NCBI RefSeq assembly: GCF_050496545.1
Contig: NZ_JBNVZV010000020.1
Span: forward strand, 1-64,000
Length of the DNA stretch: 64,000 bases
Reading direction: 5' to 3'
From: Phycicoccus avicenniae_A
Lineage (GTDB): Bacteria > Actinomycetota > Actinomycetes > Actinomycetales > Dermatophilaceae
Below, piece after piece: positions 23,811-35,462 of the stretch (position 1 is its first letter; every line of letters starts with the position of its first letter). A program made the translations under genes and the position numbers. The notes below the pieces were generated by a model. It worked only from the letters and a program-made list of their open reading frames with translations, did not search any database and was not told the origin of the DNA.

Positions 23811-24128
23811 TCAGTCCTCGGTGTACCTCTTGCTGTTCGCCCAGCGCTCGCCGGCGTCGCCGCCCCAGGCATCCCACGCGACGCGGCCGGGCGAGGGGTA
23901 GCCCTCGCCGCCGCGCCGGAACCCCGCGGCGTCCTTGTCGACCGCGTGCCGCGAGAAGTAGTCGCGCATCCGCCGCAGCACGTCGGTGCTGACCTCCTCG
24001 CCCTCGGCGAGCTGCTTGGCGCGCCGGCGTCCGGTGTCGGTGAAGCCGCTGCCGGCCTTCCCGTCCCCGATCCAGCCGACCGCGCGCGCCGCAGCGCGCC
24101 GCACGTCCTTCGGGGGGACCGGGCTCAC
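23811..24128 (-). CDS. Small conserved protein of unknown function
   Basis: A 105-residue basic protein. It has a conserved-looking C-terminal pattern, RRMRDYFSRHAVDKDAAGF followed by PSPGRVAWDAWGGDAGERWA, that I associate with small uncharacterised proteins in bacterial and phage genomes. No catalytic motif or membrane segment is seen. The GTG start overlaps the stop of the DUF2945 gene (GTGA), so the two small genes are co-translated. Function is not known. Confidence 0.72.
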   Translation of the reverse strand: MSPVPPKDVRRAAARAVGWIGDGKAGSGFTDTGRRRAKQLAEGEEVSTDVLRRMRDYFSRHAVDKDAAGFRRGGEGYPSPGRVAWDAWGGDAGERWANSKRYTED

Positions 24129-24331
24129 TGCTTCTTCCTGAGCGCCGACTCCTTGTGGGCGGCGGTCGCCCCGGTCTTGGCGGACTCGACGATGTAGTAC
24201 GGGTCGTCGTCCGTCGGCTTGAACTGCTGGCCGTCGTGCTGGAAGTCGCTGGTCCGCTTCTCCTTCACGGTGCCGTGCGTCGTGCCCTGCGAGGTGTTCC
24301 AGCTGATCTCGTCGCCCTTGCTGTAGCCCAT
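24125..24331 (-). CDS. DUF2945 (HVA1-like) small protein
   Basis: A 68-residue protein of the DUF2945/hypervirulence-associated HVA1-like family: KGDEISWNTSQGTTHGTV at the start and a conserved basic tail (ATAAHKESALRKK). The fold is a small SH3-like barrel; the role in bacteria is unknown. GGAGGGG lies upstream of the ATG at 24331. It precedes and overlaps the gene at 23811. Confidence 0.85.
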   Translation of the reverse strand: MGYSKGDEISWNTSQGTTHGTVKEKRTSDFQHDGQQFKPTDDDPYYIVESAKTGATAAHKESALRKKQ

Positions 24332-24512
24332 GTCGTGCCCCTCCGTGCTCGTCGGTCCCCGCGGTCCGCACACGCTAGCCCTCCCGGTGCGTCGATGGCG
24401 GCGAGGTGACACGACGATCTCGAGCACGTCGAGGCATCGGGAAAATCCGTTGCCGCACAGCCGGACCCGACCTACCGTCGAAGGATGTTCACGATGACGA
24501 CGGTGACCTGCC

Positions 24513-25061
24513 GTGCGCGCCTCCGGGCGCCGGCCCGCCCCCACGGACTGGGGATGGCACCGGCTCTCTGACTCCTGGGCCCGACGCGTCGTCGCCGCCG
24601 GCGATGTGTCACCGGGCGACCTCGTCCTCGACCCCGGTGCGGGCACGGGGGTGCTGACGCGCCACCTGCTCGCCCGCGGTGCGCGGGTCGTGGCCGTCGA
24701 GCTGCACCCGGGGCGGCTCGCGGCCCTACGGCGCATCGACTCCCCGCGCCTCACCGTGGTCCGGGCCGACGTGCGCGACCTGCGGCTGCCGCGCGAGCCG
24801 TTCCGGGTCGTCGGCAACCCGCCCTTCGACGGGTCCACGGCCCTCCTGCGACGCCTCACCGCACGCGGCTCGCGCCTCGTGGGCGCCGACCTCGTGGTGC
24901 AGCGCGCCGCCGCGCAGCGCTGGGCCGAGGGCCGGGCACCCGGCGCGGGCCGCTGGGCGCGGGAGTACTCGGTGGAGGTGCCGCGCAGCCTGCCGCGCTC
25001 GGCCTTCCACCCCCGGCCCGCGGTCGACTGCGCGGTGCTGCAGGTCCGCCGGCGCCCGTGA
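24513..25061 (+). CDS. Compact RsmA/Erm-like rRNA adenine methyltransferase
   Basis: A 182-residue SAM-dependent methyltransferase of the KsgA/Erm fold. Motif I is LDPGAGTGVLTRHL (39-52), Glu63 ends beta-2 to bind SAM ribose, Asp86 is motif III and NPPF (102-105) is the catalytic motif IV, replacing the usual NIPY/NLPF. Erm proteins are about 250 residues or more and have a C-terminal helical RNA-binding domain; here that region is almost absent (about 60 residues after motif IV). It may be a reduced Erm homologue or methylate another substrate. The GTG at 24513 has no strong ribosome binding site, and no ATG upstream is in frame. Confidence 0.75.
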   Translation: MRASGRRPAPTDWGWHRLSDSWARRVVAAGDVSPGDLVLDPGAGTGVLTRHLLARGARVVAVELHPGRLAALRRIDSPRLTVVRADVRDLRLPREPFRVVGNPPFDGSTALLRRLTARGSRLVGADLVVQRAAAQRWAEGRAPGAGRWAREYSVEVPRSLPRSAFHPRPAVDCAVLQVRRRP

Positions 25062-25090
25062 CGCCGGGGCCGCGAGGGGTGTCATCGAGC

Positions 25091-25112
25091 GTTCGCCGAC
25101 CGTTCACGGATC
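25091..25112 (+). promoter_or_regulatory. PHO-box-like direct repeat
   Basis: GTTCGCCGACC (25091-25101) and GTTCACGGATC (25102-25112) are adjacent 11-nt units resembling the actinobacterial PhoP box (tandem GTTCACC-N4). They lie about 115 bp upstream of the secreted nuclease gene. A -10-like TAGGTT lies near 25151. Phosphate control of this gene is inferred. Confidence 0.5.
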
Positions 25113-25227
25113 CCGCCGCCCGCTCGAGTGGTCGGGGTCGGTCGCCGGTGTTAGGTTCCCGACGCACCGTGAGCGGGTCGAGCCGTCGAGGACAGGTCGG
25201 CGCTCCCCGCGAGACCCAGGAGGATGC

Positions 25228-28509
<3,282 letters not shown>

Positions 28510-28523
28510 CGTCTGGACCTGAC

Positions 28524-28563
28524 GACGAGGCCCTCGGATCCGCGCGGACCCGGGGGCCTCGTC
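28524..28563 (+). terminator. Rho-independent-like terminator of the nuclease gene
   Basis: GACGAGGCCC (28524-28533) pairs with GGGCCTCGTC (28554-28563), 15 bp after the nuclease stop. No U-tract follows. Confidence 0.7.
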
Positions 28564-28584
28564 ATGTCCCGTCGCGCTCAGTCC

Positions 28585-28638
28585 CGCGAATGTGTGTGAG
28601 CTCGCGGGGGATTCCCGGCGAGTTCACACACATTCGCG
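28585..28638. repeat. Palindromic repeat family C, copy 1 (convergent junction)
   Basis: Outer arms CGCGAATGTGTGTGA and TCACACACATTCGCG are perfect inverted copies, extended inward by GCTCGC/GGCGAG with small mismatches. It lies between the convergent nuclease and MDR reductase genes. A related element occupies 35463-35510. Confidence 0.75.
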
Positions 28639-28659
28639 GTGAGATGAGGGGGCGCTCGG

Positions 28660-29640
28660 TCAGGGGACGAGGACGATGCGCCGGCCCGCCCGGCCCGCAG
28701 CGACGGCCGCCCACGCGGCGCCGACCTCCTCGAGCGGGACGACGTCGTGCTCGACGGCGATGCTCCCCGCTGCCGCGTGCCGCAGCACGGTCGTGAGCAC
28801 CTCGGCCTGGCGCGCGGGGGTCAGCGAGACGTTCGTGTACCCGAGCACGGCCGCCGACCGGCTCCGCAGGACCGCGGAGTCGACCGTGACGGCCGGACCG
28901 GCGCTGCTCCCGAGGTTGACGAGCCGGCCGCCGGTGGCCAGGGCGCTGACGGCCGCGGTGCCGGGGACGCCCGCGAGCGGGTCGACGACGACGTCGAACC
29001 CGTCCTCCACGGTCCCGAGCAGCCGGGCCGTCAGGTCGGCCGCCCCCTCGCCCGTCCGCAGCTCGACGACCGCATCGGCGCCCAGGGAGCGCGCCCGCTC
29101 CAACGCCTCCTCGGACCGGGCCGCCGCCACCACGCGCCCGGCCCCCAGCACCCGTGCCGCCCCGACCGCTGCCTGGCCCACGGCCCCACCGGCCGCCAGC
29201 ACGAGCACCGTCTCCCCCGGCGCGAGGGCCGCCCGGCGCTCGAGCACCTCCCAGGCGGCGACCGCCGAGAGGCCCAGCGCGGCCACGGCGGTGTCGTCGA
29301 GGGCGGCGTCCAGCGGCACGACGGCGGCCGCGTCGGCCACCGCGAGCGCGGCCATCGCCCCGTCGCCGGGGGTCATCCCCGCGGTCGTCGGGAACCAGAC
29401 CCGGCGGCCGACGAGCTCCGAGGGGCCGTGGCGCACCACCCCGACGCCCTGCACCCCCGGCACATAGGGCAGCGCCGGCGCCCCGAAGTACGACGTGCCC
29501 GACGCGCAGAGGACGTCCAGCGGCGTGATGGGGCTCGCGGTGACCTCGACGAGCACGCCGTCCCCGTCCGGCACCGGCGGGTCGGGGTGCTCGGCCGGCT
29601 CGGGGGCCCGGCCGGGCGCGGTGACCGTCGCGGCGCGCAC
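28660..29640 (-). CDS. Zinc-independent MDR family quinone oxidoreductase-like
   Basis: A 326-residue medium-chain reductase without zinc ligands, of the quinone oxidoreductase (QOR/crotonyl-reductase-like) type. The substrate domain has ASPITPLDVLCASG and PYVPGVQGVGVV. The Rossmann motif is AAGGAVGQAAVGAARVLG (about 150-167). NADPH-dependent reduction of quinones or enones is the usual activity. It begins 1 bp after the LigA stop, so it is the last gene of the dioxygenase operon and may reduce a pathway intermediate; this is inferred. Confidence 0.82.
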   Translation of the reverse strand: MRAATVTAPGRAPEPAEHPDPPVPDGDGVLVEVTASPITPLDVLCASGTSYFGAPALPYVPGVQGVGVVRHGPSELVGRRVWFPTTAGMTPGDGAMAALAVADAAAVVPLDAALDDTAVAALGLSAVAAWEVLERRAALAPGETVLVLAAGGAVGQAAVGAARVLGAGRVVAAARSEEALERARSLGADAVVELRTGEGAADLTARLLGTVEDGFDVVVDPLAGVPGTAAVSALATGGRLVNLGSSAGPAVTVDSAVLRSRSAAVLGYTNVSLTPARQAEVLTTVLRHAAAGSIAVEHDVVPLEEVGAAWAAVAAGRAGRRIVLVP

Positions 29641-29641
29641 G

Positions 29642-30004
29642 TCAGGTGGCGATGTCGGGGTAGGGCAGCGACAGGTGGGCCAGCGCCGCCCCGTAGCCCT
29701 TCTGGTACGACAGCGGCTCGGGGTGGTCGCGCTCGAACATCGCGATGAAGAGCGTGAGCGTGAGGAACGGGTGGGCGCCGAGCTGGAACAGCGCGACGTG
29801 GTCGTGCGCCATGAGGGCCGCGCGCTCGGGACCGGTGAAGGCCAGCCAGGTGCTGGCCTCGCCGTCGGTGACGTTCAGGATCCGGTTGGCCTGCGTCTCC
29901 TCCCACCACGCGACGAACCCCTCGGGGTCCTCGCGGTAGCGCTCGACGAGGTCGGGGTCGCGGTCGACGGTGAACAGGAACTTGTCCAGCAGGTACTTGC
30001 TCAT
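29642..30004 (-). CDS. ligA: LigA-like small subunit of extradiol dioxygenase
   Basis: A 120-residue protein of the LigA (protocatechuate 4,5-dioxygenase alpha) family. Hallmarks are LDKFLFTVDRDPDLVERYREDPEGF and the helical LAFTGPERAALMAHDHVALFQLGAHPFL. LigA covers the active site of LigB and shapes substrate choice. Its ATG overlaps the LigB stop by 4 nt, as expected for a two-subunit enzyme. Symbol is by homology only; the substrate may differ from protocatechuate. Confidence 0.85.
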   Translation of the reverse strand: MSKYLLDKFLFTVDRDPDLVERYREDPEGFVAWWEETQANRILNVTDGEASTWLAFTGPERAALMAHDHVALFQLGAHPFLTLTLFIAMFERDHPEPLSYQKGYGAALAHLSLPYPDIAT

Positions 30005-30864
30005 GTCGGCGCTCCGTCCGGGTACCAGGTGAAGTAGGCCTCCATCGTGTGGAAGAGGTCGAGGGAGTCGACGTGGTCGGCGCGCACGCCCTGGCCGGCG
30101 ACCCCCATCATCAGCATGAAGTCCATGAAGCCGTGGGTCGCGTTGCCCGGGAGGTGGAGGCTGTCGAGCGTGACCTCGCCGAGGCAGCCCTCGAGGTCGC
30201 CGTTCGCGATCCACTCCACCGCCTTCCGGTCGAAGTCGGGGTCCGGGCCGTGCGGCCCGAACTGACGCGGTCCGCCGAGCTCGAGCGAGAGGTGCCCTGT
30301 GCCGATGACGGCCACCCGCTGGTCGCTCGGCCACGACTCGACGAGCTCGCGGATGGTGCGGCCGAGCTCGACGAAGCGCTTCGGCTGCGGCAGTGGCGGC
30401 GCGAAGATGTTCGTGTAGATGGGCACGATCGGCAGGTCGGCCTCGGGGCGCAGGGTGATGATCGGGCAGGTGATCGAGTGGTCGATGCGCAGCTCGTTGC
30501 TGAAGGCGAGGTCGAAGCCGGAGTCGAGCCCGCCGCGCAGGATGTGCGACGACAGCTCCTCGTGGCCCTCCAGGCGGAACCTCGGCAAGCCGAACTCGCG
30601 CTCCTCGTTGTACCAGTTGGCATCGTAGACAGGCGCTTTGCCCACGAGGAACTGCGGCATGTTGTCGAGCCAGAGCTGGTGGAAGTGGTCGCTGCCGACC
30701 ATCACGAGCACGTCGGGCCGCGCGCGGGTCAGCGTCTCGCGGAAGCGCTCGATCTTGGCCACCCACTCGTCGGCGAACGGTGGGCGCTCCTCTCCGACAG
30801 CGGTGCTCGCGCGGTAGTAGAACGGGTGGTGCGTCGAGGCGATGACGGCGACGACCTTCGCCAT
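30001..30864 (-). CDS. ligB: LigB-like catalytic subunit of class III extradiol dioxygenase
   Basis: Non-haem iron ring-cleavage dioxygenase, 287 residues. Probable iron ligands and active-site His match LigB: His12/His13 (ASTHHPF), His60/His62 (GSDHFH), His129 (IDHSI) and His191 (GTGHLSLE), with a candidate Glu at 230. The C-terminal YFTWYPDG and HGFMDFMLMMG are also family-like. The ATG at 30864 has AAGGAG a few bases upstream. It cleaves catechol-like rings meta to the hydroxyls; here it is linked with CoA-transfer and CoA-lyase genes, which is not the standard protocatechuate 4,5-pathway. Confidence 0.87.
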   Translation of the reverse strand: MAKVVAVIASTHHPFYYRASTAVGEERPPFADEWVAKIERFRETLTRARPDVLVMVGSDHFHQLWLDNMPQFLVGKAPVYDANWYNEEREFGLPRFRLEGHEELSSHILRGGLDSGFDLAFSNELRIDHSITCPIITLRPEADLPIVPIYTNIFAPPLPQPKRFVELGRTIRELVESWPSDQRVAVIGTGHLSLELGGPRQFGPHGPDPDFDRKAVEWIANGDLEGCLGEVTLDSLHLPGNATHGFMDFMLMMGVAGQGVRADHVDSLDLFHTMEAYFTWYPDGAPT

Positions 30865-30886
30865 GGTGAGGTCTCCTTCCCTGCGG

Positions 30887-31672
30887 TCAGCTCTGGGGGT
30901 CCACGTACTCCGCGTTGCGGTCGACGGACAGGTACACGTCCATCCCGATGGGGCGGCGGCGCTCCTCGGCGATCTGCCCGAGCAGGCCGGCCGCCCGGGC
31001 CAGGAGGGCGAAGCCGCGGAGCAGCTCGACGGGGAGGCCGAGGTCGGCCAGTGCGGCGCCGCACACCCCGGCACCGTTGAGCGGCAACCGCTTCCCGAGC
31101 ACCTGCTCGTGGACGCGGCCGACCGCCTCGAACAGCCGCAGGTGGGGCCCGCGCAGTCCTTCCTCCTCGGCGATGCGCAGCAGGACGGGGGTGCGGGGGT
31201 CGCCCTGCTTGTGCACGGGGTGACCCAGGCCCGGGACGAACCGCCCCGCCTCCTTCGTGCGGCGCACGGCCTCGAGGGCGACGGCGTCCCATCCCTCGTC
31301 GGTGGTCGGCAGGTCCGCGCCGAGGTCGGTGACGACGGCGTCGAGGAAGGCGCCGCAGTCCTCGGTGACCCCCAGGAAGCGTGACCCGCCGCCGAGCAGG
31401 CCGGCGGCCATCGCCCCCTGGAGCGAGTCCGGTGCCGAGAGGTAGGTGAGCCGGGCCGCGATGGCCGTCGGCGTGAAGCCGTGGTCGGCGAGGGCCACCA
31501 GCACCGCCTCGAACACCTTTGTCTCTGAAGGCTTCGGGCGGCGCATCGCGACGAGCCAGAAGGCCAGCTCGCCGAACCCGACCTTCCCCATGAGGTCGGC
31601 GGTGAGGTCCTGGCCGAGCAGGCGGATCTCGTCGGCGCTCGAGGTACCGAGCGAGGTGGGGTAGCCGGTCAT
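30887..31672 (-). CDS. Citryl-CoA lyase-like protein (citrate synthase superfamily)
   Basis: A 261-residue citrate-synthase-superfamily protein of the short citryl-CoA lyase type, lacking the N-terminal part of true citrate synthases. The active-site region PGLGHPVHKQGDPRTPVLL (about 155-173) and GKRLPLNGAGVCGAALADLG are characteristic. It would cleave a citryl-CoA-like thioester to acetyl-CoA and an oxoacid. The partner CoA transferase overlaps its start by 4 nt and likely supplies the thioester. It is 22 bp upstream of ligB. The natural substrate is not known. Confidence 0.82.
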   Translation of the reverse strand: MTGYPTSLGTSSADEIRLLGQDLTADLMGKVGFGELAFWLVAMRRPKPSETKVFEAVLVALADHGFTPTAIAARLTYLSAPDSLQGAMAAGLLGGGSRFLGVTEDCGAFLDAVVTDLGADLPTTDEGWDAVALEAVRRTKEAGRFVPGLGHPVHKQGDPRTPVLLRIAEEEGLRGPHLRLFEAVGRVHEQVLGKRLPLNGAGVCGAALADLGLPVELLRGFALLARAAGLLGQIAEERRRPIGMDVYLSVDRNAEYVDPQS

Positions 31673-32847
31673 CCGTCCGTCTCCTCGGTGTCGGCCGACG
31701 GGGCAGCGAGCCAGCGCCGGATCTCCTCGCCGTGCTCGTCGAGCGAGGGGGGCGGCAGCACGTAGTCGGGGGGCGAGTCGGAGAGCCGGATGGGGTTGCG
31801 GACCGACGGCACCGCGGTGGCTCCGTCCCCGACCAGCACGACCGGGTCGAGCCCGACGGACTCGGCGAAGGCCACACCGCCGTCGACCGAGTTGATCGGG
31901 CCGCACGGCACCCCGGCGGCGGTGATGTCGGCGAACCACTCCATCGTCGTGCGGGTGGCCAGCCGCTCGACGAGCAGCGGGCGCAGCTCGTCGCGGTGGG
32001 CGGTGCGGTCCTCGTTGCCGCGGAAGCGGGGGTCGTCGGCGAGCTCTGGCACACCGAGCACCTCGACGAGCCGGCGGAACTGGCCGTTGTTGCCCGCCGT
32101 GATGATGAGGTCGCCGTCGGCGCAGGGCATCGGCTCGTACGGGAAGAGGCTCGGGTGGCTGTTGCCCATCCGGGTCGGGACGACGCCGCCGGCGACGAAG
32201 GCGCTCGACTGGTTGACCAGCCCGGAGAGCGCCGAGGACAGGAGGTTGACCTCGACGTGCTGGCCGCGGCCGGAGCCGGCGCGTGCGTGGAGGGCCGCGA
32301 GCACCCCGATGCTCGCGTGCAGGCCGGCCATGACGTCGAACACCGAGATGCCGGCGCGGAACGGTGGGCCGTCCGGGTCGCCGGTGAGGCTCATCAGGCC
32401 CGAGATCGCCTGCACCATGAGGTCGTAGCCGGGCAGGTCGCGCCCGCCCGGCCCGCTGCCGAAGCCGCTGATCGACGCGTAGACGACACCGGGGTTGGTC
32501 GCCGCGACGGTGTCGTAGTCGAGGCCGAAGCGGGCCAGGCCGCCGGGCTTGAAGTTCTCGACGAGGACGTCGGCGCGGCGGGCCAGCTCGCGGGCGGAGG
32601 CGAGGTCGCTCTCGTCCTTGAGGTCCAGGGCCACCGAGCGCTTGTTGCGGTTGACGCCGAGGTAGTAGGTCGAGACGCCCTCGCGCACCGGCGGGCTCCA
32701 CGTGCGGGTGTCGTCACCGCCGGGGGACTCGACCTTGACCACCTCGGCCCCGAGGTCGGCGAGCAGCATCGTCGCGTAGGGGCCGGCGAGGATGCGCGAG
32801 AAGTCCGCCACGAGCAGGCCGGAGAGGGGTCCGGAGCGGGTGGCCAT
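31669..32847 (-). CDS. CaiB/BaiF-type (family III) CoA transferase
   Basis: A 392-residue family III CoA transferase. Seen are VADFSRILAGPYATMLLADLGAEVVKVE at the N-terminus, NRNKRSVALDLK, and the catalytic Asp region LPGYDLMVQAISG (Asp142). These enzymes pass CoA between carboxylic acids. It is the first gene of a five-gene operon with citryl-CoA lyase-like, LigB, LigA and MDR reductase, divergent from an amidohydrolase. AAGGAG precedes the ATG at 32847. Confidence 0.9.
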   Translation of the reverse strand: MATRSGPLSGLLVADFSRILAGPYATMLLADLGAEVVKVESPGGDDTRTWSPPVREGVSTYYLGVNRNKRSVALDLKDESDLASARELARRADVLVENFKPGGLARFGLDYDTVAATNPGVVYASISGFGSGPGGRDLPGYDLMVQAISGLMSLTGDPDGPPFRAGISVFDVMAGLHASIGVLAALHARAGSGRGQHVEVNLLSSALSGLVNQSSAFVAGGVVPTRMGNSHPSLFPYEPMPCADGDLIITAGNNGQFRRLVEVLGVPELADDPRFRGNEDRTAHRDELRPLLVERLATRTTMEWFADITAAGVPCGPINSVDGGVAFAESVGLDPVVLVGDGATAVPSVRNPIRLSDSPPDYVLPPPSLDEHGEEIRRWLAAPSADTEETDG

Positions 32848-32880
32848 CGATGCTCCTTCCCGTCGCCTGCCGTCTTCAAC

Positions 32881-33049
32881 GGACAGGTGTCCGCCCGGTG
32901 TGTCTCTCGAGTCTCACCGCGGTCGAGCGACCGTGTCAAGAGCCTCGACGGGCAGTGTCGACGTCCTCCGCCGACCCTTGACAGCACGGCCGCTCGGCGC
33001 CCACAGTGACCGGAGCGGCACAGGGGTGCCGCTGGGCGGACATCCGTCC
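32881..33049. promoter_or_regulatory. Divergent promoters with paired palindromic operators
   Basis: GGACAGGTGTCC (32881-32892) and GGACATCCGTCC (33038-33049) share GGACA-N2-(T/C)GTCC and lie 33 and 24 bp from the CaiB and amidohydrolase starts. Between them are TTGACA for the minus strand (32939-32934) and TTGACA for the plus strand (32978-32983). GGTCG-AG-CGACC (32921-32932) overlaps the minus promoter. The downstream IclR regulator is the likely binder. Confidence 0.5.
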
Positions 33050-33073
33050 GCACGACCCTGGACAGGAGAGGTC

Positions 33074-34555
33074 ATGGCTCACGACGAGGTGGCCGACGGC
33101 CGTCCGGTGCTGTTCCGGAACGCCACGGTGCTGACGATGGACGACACCCACAGCGTGCTGACCGGGGGCGACGTCCTCGTCGTCGGTGACCGGATCGCCG
33201 AGGTCGGCCGCGGTCTCACCGCCCCCGACGGCGCCCTCGAGGTCGACGCGGCCGGTGGCATCGTCATGCCGGGCATGGTCGACACCCACCGGCACATGTG
33301 GCAGACCGCGATGCGCGGCTACGGCGCCGACTGGACCCTCACGCAGTACTTCGTCTGGTACTACCTCGAGCACGGCCGGCGCTTCCGCCCCGAGGACGTG
33401 CACACCGGCAACCTGCTCTCGGCCTGGGACGCGCTCGAGGCCGGGGTGACGACGACCGTCGACTGGTCGCACGGCCTGCAGTCCGTCGAGCACGCCGAGG
33501 CCGCGGTCGACGCCCTGCAGGCCGTGCCGGGGCGCTTCGTCCTCGGCTACGGCAACATCCAGGCCGGGCCGTGGGAGTGGACCGCCGACCCCGCGGTGCG
33601 CTCCTTCCTCGAGCGCCGCCGCGGCGACCTCTACGGCTGGCAGCTGGCCTTCGACGTCACCGGCGACCCCGCCTTCCCCGAGCGGCCGGCCTTCGAGGTC
33701 GCCCGCGAGCTCGACCTCCCGGTCACGACGCACGCCGGCGTCTGGGGTGCGACGAACGACGACGGCATCCGGCTCATGCACGAGAACGGGTTCATGGACG
33801 AGCGCACGGTCTACGTGCACGCCGCCACGCTGGCCGCCGACTCCTACCACCGCATCGCGGCCACCGGCGGCACGGTCTCGGTCTCGACCGAGTCCGAGCA
33901 GAGCGCCGGTCAGGGCTACCCGCCCACCTGGCAGCTGCGCCGGCACGGCATCCCGGTGGCGCTCTCGATGGACACCAGCGTCTGGTGGAGCGGCGACCTG
34001 TTCTCCGCGATGCGCACCACCCTCGGCGCCGACCGCTCCCGCGAGCACCTCGAGGCGCACGCCGCCGGCGACACCGTGACCAACGTGCACCTGCGGGCCG
34101 AGCAGGTCGTCGACTGGGCGACGCGCGGCGGGGCCCGGGCCCTCGGGAAGGACGAGATCGGGTGGATCGTGCCCGGCGCCAAGGCCGACGTCGTCCTCAT
34201 CCGCAACGACGCCTCGCCCGTGTCCTTCCCGGTGCTCAACCCGTACGGGCACGTCGCGTTCCAGGCCCAGCGCGGCGACGTGCACACCGTCCTCGTCGAC
34301 GGCCGCGTGGTCAAGCACGAGCACCGGCTCGTGGGCTGCGACCTCGCCGACCTGCGCCGGCGCGCGGAGGCCACCGTCGAGCACCTGGTGTCCGAGATGG
34401 GCGAGCAGGCGTGGACCGACGGGATGAACCCCGCGCTCCCCGACGACGACGGCAAGGTGCTCGACAACCCGTACCAGTACACCGACTTCCGCACCGACAC
34501 CACGCTCGCGCGCGGCACCGTGTTCGGCGAGCCGGGCGCGGGCGACCAGGGCTGA
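33074..34555 (+). CDS. Amidohydrolase-family hydrolase/deaminase (TrzA/cytosine deaminase-like)
   Basis: Metal-dependent hydrolase of 493 residues. Metal ligands are His72 and His74 (VDTHRHMWQ), a His in TTHAGV, another in VHAATL and an Asp in SMDTSVWW. The order matches the chlorohydrolase/8-oxoguanine-deaminase branch of COG0402. The N-terminal composite beta-sandwich starts FRNATVLTMDD and ends with VLVDGRVVKHEHRLVG. It probably deaminates or dechlorinates a small cyclic compound. AGGAGAGG lies before the ATG. It is divergent from the LigAB operon and followed by its IclR-type regulator, so it may feed that pathway. Confidence 0.83.
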   Translation: MAHDEVADGRPVLFRNATVLTMDDTHSVLTGGDVLVVGDRIAEVGRGLTAPDGALEVDAAGGIVMPGMVDTHRHMWQTAMRGYGADWTLTQYFVWYYLEHGRRFRPEDVHTGNLLSAWDALEAGVTTTVDWSHGLQSVEHAEAAVDALQAVPGRFVLGYGNIQAGPWEWTADPAVRSFLERRRGDLYGWQLAFDVTGDPAFPERPAFEVARELDLPVTTHAGVWGATNDDGIRLMHENGFMDERTVYVHAATLAADSYHRIAATGGTVSVSTESEQSAGQGYPPTWQLRRHGIPVALSMDTSVWWSGDLFSAMRTTLGADRSREHLEAHAAGDTVTNVHLRAEQVVDWATRGGARALGKDEIGWIVPGAKADVVLIRNDASPVSFPVLNPYGHVAFQAQRGDVHTVLVDGRVVKHEHRLVGCDLADLRRRAEATVEHLVSEMGEQAWTDGMNPALPDDDGKVLDNPYQYTDFRTDTTLARGTVFGEPGAGDQG

Positions 34556-34632
34556 GCGGCCCGCACCCGCCGCGGTCCCGACCGCGTAGGGTGCGGCCGC
34601 AGCGGTCAGGTCGTCAGGAGGGAGCAGCAGCG

Positions 34633-35445
34633 ATGGCTGGGCGCGGTCAGGGACCGGACTTCGTCGAGGCGCTCGCGCGTGGGCTCGACGTCATCGCCTC
34701 CTTCGACCGCGAGCATCCCGAGCGCTCCCTCAGCGAGGTGGCGCAGGCGACCGGCCTCGCGCGCCCGACGGCCCGTCGACTGCTGCTGACCCTCGAGGAG
34801 CTCGGGTTCGTCCGCTCGCGCGACGGCTCGTACGCGTTGACGCCCCGGGTGCTGTCGCTCGGCACGGCGTACGTCGCCTCGCTCGGCCTGTGGGACATCG
34901 CCCGGCCGCGGCTCGAGGCGCTCGTCGCCCGCACCGGGGAGTCCTCGTCGATGGCCCAGCTCGACGGCTCGGACATCGTCTACGTGGCGCGGGTGTCGGT
35001 GCCCAAGATCATCGCGCTACGGGTCGAGGTGGGAACCCGTTTCCCGGCGCCACCGACGTCGCAGGGCAAGGTGCTGCTGGCCGCCCTCTCCTCCGAGGAG
35101 CTGGATGCCGTTCTGGCGCAGCCCAGCCGGTCGGGCATCCGGGGTCATCTCGAACCGGGACGCGACGAGCTCGACGACGAGCTGGCGCGGGTGCGGGCGC
35201 GCGGCTGGGCGCTCGCCGACGAGGAGCTGGCTCCCGGCGTGCGGTCGGTCGCGGTCCCGGTGCGCGACGGCACCGGCACGGTCCGGGCCGCGATGAACGT
35301 CACCGTGCACGCCGCCGAGACCTCCACCGAGCGCCTCGTCGACGAGCTCCTGCCGATGCTCCAGCGCACGGCGGCCGAGGTCAGCGACGACTGGGCGCAG
35401 TGGCAGCGCCGGCCGCACGTCGAGGTCGACCCTCCGAGCGCCTGA
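34633..35445 (+). CDS. IclR-family regulator, PcaR/PobR type
   Basis: A 270-residue IclR regulator. The N-terminal winged helix-turn-helix (about 8-65) begins DFVEALARGLDVIASFD, typical of the PcaU/PcaR/PobR branch that responds to aromatic-acid metabolites. The recognition region is LSEVAQATGLARPTARRLLLTL. The effector domain (about 85-255) has FPAPPTSQGKVLLAAL and GVRSVAVPVRDG. GGAGGGAGCAG precedes the ATG. It is 78 bp downstream of the amidohydrolase and probably controls the divergent operons of this cluster. Confidence 0.9.
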   Translation: MAGRGQGPDFVEALARGLDVIASFDREHPERSLSEVAQATGLARPTARRLLLTLEELGFVRSRDGSYALTPRVLSLGTAYVASLGLWDIARPRLEALVARTGESSSMAQLDGSDIVYVARVSVPKIIALRVEVGTRFPAPPTSQGKVLLAALSSEELDAVLAQPSRSGIRGHLEPGRDELDDELARVRARGWALADEELAPGVRSVAVPVRDGTGTVRAAMNVTVHAAETSTERLVDELLPMLQRTAAEVSDDWAQWQRRPHVEVDPPSA

Positions 35446-35462
35446 CCCGGCCCATCACCTCG

